Of a stretch of 64,000 bases of DNA, positions 42,455 to 49,862 are shown one piece after another; position 1 is the stretch's first letter; each line of letters starts with the position of its first letter. The stretch comes from Synergistaceae bacterium (GTDB lineage Bacteria; Synergistota; Synergistia; Synergistales; Aminobacteriaceae), in assembly GCA_017450125.1 (NCBI GenBank), contig JAFSWZ010000007.1, positions 1-64,000 of the forward strand, given 5' to 3'. Below the pieces are notes generated by a model. The model had not been told where the DNA came from. It ran no database searches and saw only the letters and a list, made by a program, of their open reading frames with translations. The position numbers were made by a program, and so were the translations under genes.

Positions 42455-43387
42455 ATGACGTACTTTATCGGAGTTGACATAGGGGGCACGAACCTCAAGG
42501 CCGGAGTTGTCGACACAGAGGGTCATATAGTCGGCGAGGCCTCAGTACCTACGGGGGCGGACAGGCCGCAGGACGTTGTGCTCGAGGACATTCTGGGGGC
42601 AGTGAGCAAGGCGGTAGAGGCTTCGGGCGTGAGCATGAAGGAGATTCGCGCTGTCGGTATGGGCTCGCCGGGACTTATCGACTACACGACAGGGACTGTG
42701 GTCTACAACAACAATCTTGGCTGGCGGGACTTCCACATCTGCGAGAAGATGAGCGATGCCCTGAGTATGCCTGCACGCCTGGAGAACGACGCTGACGCGG
42801 CGGCACTTGGCGAGGTTGTCGCAGGGAGTGCTAAGGGAGCAAAGAGCGCGATGATCATCACGCTGGGGACTGGCGTGGGTTCGGGTTACGTTCTCGACGG
42901 AAAAATCTTCAGGGGCTGTGAGTTCGGGCACATGGTTATAGCTTACGGCGGGAGGAAGTGCACCTGCGGACGGCACGGGTGCTTTGAGGCGTACTGTTCC
43001 GCGACGGGACTAATCAACATGACGAAGGAAGCTATCGCCGAACATCCCTCAAGCACGCTCGCTGAGATTGCGGCGAAAGAAGGAACTGTGAGCGGGCACA
43101 CTGTTTTTGTCGCGGCGGAAGAAGGCGACAAGGTAGCAGAACACATCATCGACGAGTACACCGGGTACTTGGCCGGAGGGCTGGCGAACCTCATCAACGG
43201 ACTACAGCCTGAAGTAATCAGCATAGGCGGAGGCATCGGCAAGCAGGGCGAGAGGCTGTTAGTTCCTCTTCGCGGAAAAGTTGCAGAGGAAGTGTACAAG
43301 GGGCTGCCCGTCCCTAAGATCGTGAGCTGTACGCTGGGCTACAAGGCCGGGCTTATCGGCGCGGCAATGGCAGCAAGAGACCTGTAA
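42455..43387 (+). CDS. ROK-family glucokinase
   Basis: 310 residues from ATG 42455 (MTYFIGVDIGGTNLKAGVVD, phosphate-binding loop); GAGGAG upstream, and the longer frame to 42419 has none. ENDADAAALGE carries the catalytic Asp; the ROK signature with zinc-binding CTCGRHGCFEAYCS follows, then ISIGGGIGKQGE. It phosphorylates glucose or a related hexose with ATP. Monocistronic, with its own terminator. Confidence 0.93.
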   Translation: MTYFIGVDIGGTNLKAGVVDTEGHIVGEASVPTGADRPQDVVLEDILGAVSKAVEASGVSMKEIRAVGMGSPGLIDYTTGTVVYNNNLGWRDFHICEKMSDALSMPARLENDADAAALGEVVAGSAKGAKSAMIITLGTGVGSGYVLDGKIFRGCEFGHMVIAYGGRKCTCGRHGCFEAYCSATGLINMTKEAIAEHPSSTLAEIAAKEGTVSGHTVFVAAEEGDKVAEHIIDEYTGYLAGGLANLINGLQPEVISIGGGIGKQGERLLVPLRGKVAEEVYKGLPVPKIVSCTLGYKAGLIGAAMAARDL

Positions 43388-43394
43388 CAGCAAA

Positions 43395-43418
43395 AAAGGG
43401 GGAGCAATTTCCCCCTTT
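43395..43418. terminator. Bidirectional terminator between the ROK kinase and glycerate kinase
   Basis: Perfect stem AAAGGGGGA/TCCCCCTTT with a 6-nt loop, A run on the left and T run on the right, so it fits both convergent genes. Confidence 0.9.
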
Positions 43419-43427
43419 CGTGATATC

Positions 43428-44687
43428 TTACGCTATCAGGGCAATCGCTACATCGTTGACGTTCGTACCTGTCGGGCCGGTCATCAATAATGCATCAGCC
43501 GCCTTCAGCGCGTTGTACGCATCATTGTTCTTCAGAACCTCCGCAATGCTGATACCTTTGCCCTTCAGCTTTGCTTCCGTAGTCCCGTCAACAATTCCGC
43601 CCGCCGCATCCGTAGGCCCGTCCGTCCCGTCAGAACCCAGAGACGCAACTACAACGCCTTCCAGCCCCGCAATTCCCTGCGAAGCCGCAAGAGCGAACTC
43701 CTGATTACGTCCGCCGAGACCCTTGCCCGTAAGATGCACTACAGTTTCTCCTCCGGCAATCAGTGCGCACGGAGCACTAACCGGCCTTCCCGAAGCCTTG
43801 ACCTCGCGCGCAATACTTGCCATGAACGAGCCGCCTTCACGTGCCTCACAAGTCATCGTCGTCGTCAGCACAAGCGGAGTGTAGCCCTTTGCCTTCGCGA
43901 TGTTCGATGCGGCCTCGCACAGTGCGGTAACGCTCCCCGTTATCGTCGCCGTAACGTTGCCGAGCTCCTTCGGTGTCTCCTGAGCAAGTACGTTCATGAG
44001 CTCGGGCTTGACCTTGAGACCGTACTTCTTCACGATTGCGAGAGCCTCTTCACTCGTCGACATGTCGGGAGCCGCCGGGCCTGAAGCGATGCTGTCGAGC
44101 CTGTCGCCCAGAACATCACTCAGCACGACCATGAACACATGAGCCGGTGCACAGACCTGCGCGAACCTGCCGCCCTTGACGCTGGATAAGTGCTTGCGGA
44201 TTGTGTTTATCTCCACGATGTCCGCCCCGCAGGCCAAGAGCTGGCTCGAGATGTCCTGCATGTCCCCGAGAGTTACCCCTTCCGCCGGAAGCTCGAACAG
44301 CGCAGACCCTCCGCCGCTCACGAGGAACAGAACTGTGTCGTCAGCAGTGAGGTTCTTGACGTGCTCGAGGAGTGCCTTAGTGCCCTTGATGGTGTTCTCG
44401 TCAAGCACTGGATGTCCGGCCTCGTAGATCTCCAGACCCGGAATGTCGCCCATCGAGTGATCGTACTTGGTTACGACTGCACCAGAAATTCCCGAACCGA
44501 GAATGTCGCTTGCGGCTTTGGCCATCCTCCAGGCTGCTTTTCCGATTGATGCGACGATGATGCGTCCCTTGCCCTTGCGTGAGGTGAAGGCGGGGTTGTT
44601 CAGGGCTTCACGGACTGCTGACTCGGGAAGCACGGCCTTGATTGCGTCGTCGATTATTGCGCGCATGTCCTGCATGAGATTCGGCAT
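43428..44687 (-). CDS. Glycerate 2-kinase (GckA/MOFRL type)
   Basis: 419 residues, class-II glycerate kinase: N-terminal DUF4147 domain with RIIVASIGKAAWRMAKAA, LFLVSGGGSALFELPAEG and the C-terminal MOFRL region with CALIAGGETVVHLTGKGLGG, ASLGSDGTDGPTDAAGG. Forms 2-phosphoglycerate from D-glycerate, feeding into glycolysis. It would link glycerate made through the GarR-like dehydrogenase at 22617-23519 to central metabolism (inference). GGAGG lies before the ATG. Single gene. Confidence 0.94.
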   Translation of the reverse strand: MPNLMQDMRAIIDDAIKAVLPESAVREALNNPAFTSRKGKGRIIVASIGKAAWRMAKAASDILGSGISGAVVTKYDHSMGDIPGLEIYEAGHPVLDENTIKGTKALLEHVKNLTADDTVLFLVSGGGSALFELPAEGVTLGDMQDISSQLLACGADIVEINTIRKHLSSVKGGRFAQVCAPAHVFMVVLSDVLGDRLDSIASGPAAPDMSTSEEALAIVKKYGLKVKPELMNVLAQETPKELGNVTATITGSVTALCEAASNIAKAKGYTPLVLTTTMTCEAREGGSFMASIAREVKASGRPVSAPCALIAGGETVVHLTGKGLGGRNQEFALAASQGIAGLEGVVVASLGSDGTDGPTDAAGGIVDGTTEAKLKGKGISIAEVLKNNDAYNALKAADALLMTGPTGTNVNDVAIALIA

Positions 44688-44765
44688 GAGTTTAGATTCC
44701 TCCGTTGTGTATGAATGTTTGGTGTGGATGGAGCTATTGTATCACGAAAAACTTTGCGGCTTCTG

Positions 44766-45770
44766 TTACCCTGCGATTTCGTGCAATGACGGGTCAGCCG
44801 TTACCTCAGCGTCTCCCTCACGCCCTCTGCGGATGAAGGCATTTCGTCCCGCCATCGCTATCATCACTGCGTTGTCCGTGCACCTGCTCAGCTTCGGAAG
44901 CCACGCCCTTACCTCACGGCACGAACCCAGAGCCTCCCTCAAGGCACTGTTCGCTGACACTCCTCCCGACGCAGAGACGCGCTTTATGCCGGTCATACGC
45001 GAAGCCAAACGAACCTTGCTCATCAGAGCTTCCGTTACGCAGTGCTGAAACGACGCGCACAAGTCCTCTAGCGGAAGCTCCTGCCCCGCCTCCTGCAGTT
45101 TCTTCACCTGCCACAGCAACGCAGTCTTGAGCCCGCTGAAGCTGAACTCTACCTTGTCCGTGTTCTTCATGGGAATCGGGAAGCTGAATGCGTGAGGGTT
45201 GCCCTTCGTAGCTAGACGGTCAATCTCCGGCCCGCCCGGGTACTTCAGGCCAAGAATACGTGCCGCCTTGTCGTAGGCCTCTCCCGCCGCATCATCGCGC
45301 GTCTGCCCTAACAGCTCGTACTTCCCGAATGCCTCAACCTTGATGATTTCCGTGTGCCCGCCCGAAACTATCAGCGAGAGGAACGGAGGCTTCAGGTCTT
45401 CCGCGTCAACAAGAGGCGCGAACAAGTGCCCTTCGAGGTGATTCACGCCGATTAAGGGAACATTCCACACCTGCGACAACGCACGTGCTGTCTGCACCCC
45501 CACAATCAGCGAGCCCATAAGTCCCGGGCCTCTCGTTACGGCGATCAAGTCCAGCTCGCGGGGGGAAATGTTGCACTCCTTCAAGGCAGCATCAACCAGC
45601 GGAAGAAGATTCTCGAGGTGCTTCCTTGCCGCGAACTCGGGGATTACTCCGCCGAAACGCGAATGATCCTTTATCTGGCTGGAAAGATACTCGCACAGCA
45701 CCTCACGTTCTCCGCGAAGCACCGCAACTCCCGTGTCATCACAGCTCGTCTCTATTCCCAGCGTAAGCAT
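44766..45770 (-). CDS. tsaD: tRNA N6-threonylcarbamoyladenosine transferase TsaD
   Basis: 334 residues. ASKHA fold with GIETSCDDTGVAVL, metal-binding NHLEGHLFA, SLIVSGGHTEI and FSFSGLKTALL, and ASGGVSANSALRE. It transfers threonylcarbamoyl to A37 of ANN-reading tRNAs with TsaB/E/C, which are elsewhere. Start ATG 45770 overlaps the stop of a 61-residue small gene as TGATG; a GTG at 45773 is possible but less likely. Confidence 0.97.
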   Translation of the reverse strand: MLTLGIETSCDDTGVAVLRGEREVLCEYLSSQIKDHSRFGGVIPEFAARKHLENLLPLVDAALKECNISPRELDLIAVTRGPGLMGSLIVGVQTARALSQVWNVPLIGVNHLEGHLFAPLVDAEDLKPPFLSLIVSGGHTEIIKVEAFGKYELLGQTRDDAAGEAYDKAARILGLKYPGGPEIDRLATKGNPHAFSFPIPMKNTDKVEFSFSGLKTALLWQVKKLQEAGQELPLEDLCASFQHCVTEALMSKVRLASRMTGIKRVSASGGVSANSALREALGSCREVRAWLPKLSRCTDNAVMIAMAGRNAFIRRGREGDAEVTADPSLHEIAG

Positions 45771-45955
45771 CACGAGTATGAGTTATCCTCGACGAACACA
45801 GGCCACGCGTGGTTCACGAAGTCATCATAAGCGTCGAACAGCGGAGGCTGCATTATCTCATCATTGAAGATGAACTGCTCAAATCCTCCCAGCGCGATTT
45901 CCCCGAACCACATTTTTTTGTCGCATTCATGATTATGACTGAACAACTCTGACAC
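45770..45955 (-). CDS. Small acidic protein between ispDF and tsaD, unknown function
   Basis: 61 residues from GTG 45955. AGGAGG lies about 10 nt before it, inside the 3' end of ispDF, and its stop overlaps the tsaD start, so it fits a translationally coupled gene. Sequence includes WFGEIALGGFEQFIFNDEI and a Phe/Asp/Glu-rich C-terminus ending VFVEDNSYS. No signal peptide, no membrane span, no domain I recognise. The placement and RBS favour a real gene, not a shadow. Confidence 0.6.
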   Translation of the reverse strand: MSELFSHNHECDKKMWFGEIALGGFEQFIFNDEIMQPPLFDAYDDFVNHAWPVFVEDNSYS

Positions 45956-45956
45956 G

Positions 45957-47054
45957 CTAAATCATCCTCCTCATCGTCGCAGTCGCAAAGCACGTCATCG
46001 ACAGTCCTGCTCCGGCATCGTCGAGCCCCTCTGCGGACTTGAACTTCAAGTTACAGGGGAAATGTTCACTGAGATTCGCGATGATTGCTTCACGGTATTT
46101 GTTCAGGCGGGGGACTTGCGCTTCCACCACAGCATCAACAAACACAACCTCCCAGCCCTCAGCCTCAACGCGCCTCATGACCTCGTCAAGCAGCTTCATG
46201 CTGTCCGCACCCCTGAACTCCTCAGAGCTTGCGGGGAAGAGATTGCCGATGTCAGGAAGCCCCGCTCCGCCGAGAACTGCATCCATCACTGCATGAGCCA
46301 GAACGTCAGCATCACTGTGCCCGAGCAGTCCGAGAGGAGAAGCTATCTCCACGCCTCCGAGAATCAACCTTCTTTCCGGCACGAGCCTGTGAACGTCATA
46401 GCCCAGACCAGTGCGCATTGTTCCCTCCGTCAGCGCGCGTGCAATCATCATGTCCTCCTTCTGCGTAACCTTGAAGTTCAGCCGTTCTCCCTCAACATAA
46501 CGCAGTTCATGACCTACATTCTGCCACGCTTCTGCTTCGTCCTTAGCGAGAGGACAGGCCTTCACCGCCTCAATGAGTTTTTCGCGCGGGAAACTCTGCG
46601 GGGTCTGCGTTATGTACAGTCCTTCACGGTCAACGCACTCTATCTCCGTGCCGTCAATCCTCTTCAGCGCGTCGCTCACGGGCAGGACTGGAACAACCCC
46701 AGCGTCATCGTCTGTGCTGTCCATCAGCCGCCGGAAAAGCTCCTTACTCCCGAACGGACGTGCCGCATCGTGAACCATAACGTAATCACACGCTGCCTCG
46801 CGAAGTCCGTTAAGCACCGAGAGAGCACGCTCGCTCCCGCCGTGTGTTACTTTAACGGGGTACGGAGCAGAGATTTCACCGTCAAAGCCCGCCGGAACGA
46901 TTAAGACTATCTCCCGCACTCCGTCTGTCTTGGCCGCAACGTCTGCGCTCCAACGCCACAGAGCTTTTCCCCCGAGCGTCATGAACTGCTTGCGCACATT
47001 GCCCATCCTCGAGCCGCTTCCTCCCGCCGCAATCACAAAGCTGAACTCCCTCAC
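45957..47054 (-). CDS. ispDF: Bifunctional IspD/IspF enzyme of the MEP isoprenoid pathway
   Basis: 365 residues. The IspD half (about 1-210) has FVIAAGGSGSRMGNVRKQF, VMVHDAARPF and RLNFKVTQKEDMMIA; the IspF half (about 212-365) has GLGYDVHRL, LGGVEI, GLLGHSDADVLAHAVMDA and NLKFKSAEGLDD. It carries out the MEP cytidylyltransferase and cyclodiphosphate synthase steps (IspE is separate). Fused IspDF forms are known in several phyla. It overlaps the recR gene upstream by 4 nt; a small gene and tsaD follow. Confidence 0.96.
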   Translation of the reverse strand: MREFSFVIAAGGSGSRMGNVRKQFMTLGGKALWRWSADVAAKTDGVREIVLIVPAGFDGEISAPYPVKVTHGGSERALSVLNGLREAACDYVMVHDAARPFGSKELFRRLMDSTDDDAGVVPVLPVSDALKRIDGTEIECVDREGLYITQTPQSFPREKLIEAVKACPLAKDEAEAWQNVGHELRYVEGERLNFKVTQKEDMMIARALTEGTMRTGLGYDVHRLVPERRLILGGVEIASPLGLLGHSDADVLAHAVMDAVLGGAGLPDIGNLFPASSEEFRGADSMKLLDEVMRRVEAEGWEVVFVDAVVEAQVPRLNKYREAIIANLSEHFPCNLKFKSAEGLDDAGAGLSMTCFATATMRRMI

Positions 47055-47647
47055 AGTACCTGCCTCCGTGCCTCTAATGCTGTGTTGAGCGTCATTCTGT
47101 CCGCGAACTCTATTGCCCCGCCGACAGGCAGTCCGTACGCTATGCGCGTAACCTTCTCCGCGCCGCTCTTCCTTAGAACGTCTAGCAGCGTGTAGTACGT
47201 CATGTCCCCTTCAACCTTCGGGCTTGTAGCGATGATTACCTCATCAGCTCCTAGTGCCTCAATGTGCCCCAGCAGGAAGTCGATTGCCTCGCTGCTGAGT
47301 TCTTCGCCGTCTATCGGTGAGACCCTTCCGCCAAGTATGTGGTACAGTCCGTTGTAGACACCTGACTGCTCGAACGTCGAGAGTGCCTCGATGTCGTCGA
47401 CGATGCACAGCGTCTTTCTGTCGCGCAGAGGGTCAGTGCATATGCTGCAGGGGTTGTGCTCGGAGATGTTGCCGCACTGCCCGCAGGTGTGCAGTCCCTT
47501 CTTCAGGTTAGCAATCAGTGTCCCGAGAGCTTCTAGGGTATCGTTGTCCTGCTTAATCAGGTGGTAGGCTATACGCCGTGCACTCTTGAGGCCGATGCCC
47601 GGAAACTTCTTCAGGGCAGTTACGAGGTCGTTAAGGGCAGTGCTCAC
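47051..47647 (-). CDS. recR: Recombination mediator RecR
   Basis: 198 residues: helix-hairpin-helix (ALKKFPGIGLKSARRIAYHL), zinc finger with CGQCGNISEHNPCSICTD, TOPRIM domain (TLCIVDDIEALSTFEQSGVY) and a C-terminal Walker-B-like GLPVGGAIEFAD. It acts with RecO (and RecF) in gap repair. It lies 3 nt after ybaB; ybaB-recR is a common pair. The ATG at 47647 is the natural start. Confidence 0.97.
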   Translation of the reverse strand: MSTALNDLVTALKKFPGIGLKSARRIAYHLIKQDNDTLEALGTLIANLKKGLHTCGQCGNISEHNPCSICTDPLRDRKTLCIVDDIEALSTFEQSGVYNGLYHILGGRVSPIDGEELSSEAIDFLLGHIEALGADEVIIATSPKVEGDMTYYTLLDVLRKSGAEKVTRIAYGLPVGGAIEFADRMTLNTALEARRQVL

Positions 47648-47650
47648 AGG

Positions 47651-47962
47651 TTACAGCCCCATTCCCATAGCTCCGAGTGCGCCGGTGATTCCTCCCATTC
47701 GTTCGCTCATGAGTTCGCGGCTTTTGCGGAGGCCTTCATTGACGGCGGAAGTTACGAGGTCTTCGAGCATCTCCCTGTCCTCAGGGTTGATGACTTCGGG
47801 GTCTATCTTTATGCTCACGAGGTCTCCCTGTCCCGTGAAGACTGCACTGACCATTCCTCCGCCGACGCTGGCTTCTACGGTCTCGCTGGCTAGCTTCTCC
47901 TGTATCTGCATCATCTGTGTCTGCATCTGCTTGGCCTGCTTCATTATGTTGTTGAGCTTCAT
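47651..47962 (-). CDS. YbaB/EbfC-family nucleoid-associated protein
   Basis: 103 residues: KLNNIMKQAKQMQTQMMQIQ, a Met/Gln-rich N-terminal helix, then EASVGGGMVSAVFTGQGDLV and PEVINPEDREMLEDLVTSAV. Forms DNA-binding dimers. It is first in the ybaB-recR-ispDF-small gene-tsaD run, all minus-strand with gaps or overlaps of a few nt. Upstream GGAGAGAG is its RBS. Confidence 0.95.
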   Translation of the reverse strand: MKLNNIMKQAKQMQTQMMQIQEKLASETVEASVGGGMVSAVFTGQGDLVSIKIDPEVINPEDREMLEDLVTSAVNEGLRKSRELMSERMGGITGALGAMGMGL

Positions 47963-47985
47963 AAAAATTTCTCTCTCCTAAATCT

Positions 47986-48015
47986 TTGGGATTGGTAAAT
48001 TCTATCACGTATAAT
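47986..48015 (+). promoter_or_regulatory. Promoter of the DUF554 gene
   Basis: TTGGGA, 18-nt spacer and TATAAT, giving a start near 48022 and a leader of about 27 nt. The -35 matches 4 of 6 bases. Confidence 0.5.
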
Positions 48016-48048
48016 TATGCGAAAACGTTAAGGAGCAAAATTTTCACC

Positions 48049-48753
48049 ATGCTTGAAATCTTCAAGGCTATTCCTGCAGGAGGAACTGTCTTCAACTGCA
48101 TAACCGTACTCATCGGAAGCACGGCAGGACTCCTCTTAGGGAAATTCATCCCCGATCGCATGAACACAACCATCTTCAACTGTCTCGGACTCTTCACGCT
48201 GTACGTGGGAATCAATATGTCCCTGAGCACAAAGCATTCTATTGCAGTACTCGCTAGCCTGATGCTCGGGACGATTACCGGCGAACTCTTAGGCATTGAG
48301 CGTCGGCTCAACAATCTGGGCGACACACTGAAGGCCAAGCTCCACACCAAGAACGAGACCTTCACGCAGGGCTTCGTGAGTGCAACCCTGCTGTTCTGCG
48401 TGGGTTCGATGGCGATAATCGGTGCGTTCAACGACGGACTCCGCCATGACCCGGAACTGCTCATGACTAAGGGCATAATGGATGGCATTGCGGCGACGAT
48501 GTTCGCTTCTGGCTTCGGGCTCGGGACGGTGTTCTCGATTGTGCCGATGTTCATCTATCAGGCAGGGCTGACGTTCGCGGCTTCGGGACTTGAAGGCGTA
48601 ATCACTCCCGACATGTACGCGAATATTTCCGGCATCGGAGGGCTAATGATTATGGGAATAGGCTTCAACATGCTGAAGATTACGAAGCTGAAGCTCGGTG
48701 ATATGCTGCCGGGCTTGGTGTATGTTGTGTTCCTCACAATGTTATTCGAGTAG
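48049..48753 (+). CDS. DUF554-family membrane protein
   Basis: 234 residues, about six or seven hydrophobic spans. The start MLEIFKAIPAGGTVFNCITV and the internal LGTITGELLGIERRLNNLG, GFVSATLLFCVGSMAIIGAF and DGIAATMFASGFGLG match the DUF554 (YdfK-like) family, of unknown function and likely a transporter. AAGGAG sits about 14 nt upstream of the ATG at 48049. The FrhB-family gene begins 15 nt after its stop. Confidence 0.9.
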   Translation: MLEIFKAIPAGGTVFNCITVLIGSTAGLLLGKFIPDRMNTTIFNCLGLFTLYVGINMSLSTKHSIAVLASLMLGTITGELLGIERRLNNLGDTLKAKLHTKNETFTQGFVSATLLFCVGSMAIIGAFNDGLRHDPELLMTKGIMDGIAATMFASGFGLGTVFSIVPMFIYQAGLTFAASGLEGVITPDMYANISGIGGLMIMGIGFNMLKITKLKLGDMLPGLVYVVFLTMLFE

Positions 48754-48768
48754 AAAGGAGAAATGTTT

Positions 48769-49816
48769 ATGAGCTTTGACTGTTCAGGATTGAAGGCGTA
48801 TTCGGGCTACTGCAACGATACTGCGGAGCTGCTGAGCTGTTCTTCAGGCGGAGGAGCATTTATGCTATCAAAAGCTATCATTTTTGCGGGGGGGGGGTGC
48901 TAGTGTATTTGGCGTATGCTACTCTCCTGACTTCATGGACGCAGAGTATGCGTGTGTTGAACGTGTCGAGGACTTAGGGAAGCTCAAGGGTTCTAAGTAT
49001 ATACCCTCAAAGAAGAGAGTCCTCATTAATGGAGAATATGTATCTCTCTGGCCGATGGTTTCGCAGAAGCTGGAGGAAGGACGCACGGTATTATTTACAG
49101 GGCTGGGCTGTGATGTAGCGGCCCTGTACGCTTATCTGAAGGCCAAGAACACCGACACTTCACGTCTCTTCACGGCAGAACTTGTCTGCTTCGGCCCGGC
49201 ACTCCCTGAGGTTCACAGGCAGTACGTCGCGGGGCTCGAGGCCAAGTACAATTCACGCATAACGTCATTCACGGTGAGGCACAAGGCGAAGGGCTGGACA
49301 CCTCCATACATTCGGGCGACGTTCGAGGACGGCAGGGAGTTCGTTACGGACTTCTACGCGTCGGACTACGGACGGGCATTCGGGCTGTACACGCGCGATG
49401 TGTGCTACGGGTGCAGGTTCAGGGGCGCGAACCACAAGGCAGATGTTACGCTGGGTGATTACTGGGGGCTGACCCCGGAGATGCCCGGCTGGAACAAAAA
49501 CGGCGTATCAATCTTCATCGTGAGGACGGAGAAGGGAGAGGAACTCATCAGGATGCTTCCGCGCACGGAGTTCACGCTAAGGGAAGAAGATGTGAGCTTC
49601 GCCGTCAGGAACAACCCGATGTATTACGAGCCAAGAAAGAAGCCGGAAAGTTACGGGAAGTTTCGCCGTGAGCTCGAGACTTTGGGGCTTCACAGTGCTG
49701 TCGTGAACCATTACGGACGGCTGAAGTTCTGCGCGCTTGTGCTGAAGGAACGCGTGAAGAGTGCTGTACCTGCTCCAGTAAAGAGAGTGCTGAAGAAGTT
49801 ATTGCGGAGGGGATAA
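48769..49816 (+). CDS. FrhB-family (coenzyme F420 hydrogenase beta-like) protein, out of frame at a G10 tract
   Basis: The start ATG 48769 has AAAGGAG 8 nt upstream. The frame reads to about residue 44 (SSGGGAFMLSKAIIFAGGG) and hits TAG at 48901 because 10 G residues (48888-48897) precede it. With 9 or 12 G it would continue into the downstream frame: ASVFGVCYSPDF, LKGSKYIPSKKR, LFTGLGCDVAALYAYL, CYGCRFRGANHKADVTLGDY. That pattern, SSGG then GSKY then LFTG..C then GDYWG, is of the FrhB C-terminal family, often found in surface glycan clusters. TTG 48884 gives the downstream half alone, without its N-terminus. This copy reads OFF, or an extra G is a sequencing error. Confidence 0.8.
48888..48897 (+). 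repeat. G10 homopolymer near the 5' end of the FrhB-family gene
   Basis: Ten consecutive G at codon 40-43 of the gene. Tracts of about this length are classic phase-variation sites in Campylobacter and other genera. Nine or twelve G would restore the frame; ten gives a stop one codon after the tract. Confidence 0.9.
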
Positions 49817-49862
49817 GTATATAATTGGCGGCATAAATCACTAAGAAGGTCGTGAAAAGTTT

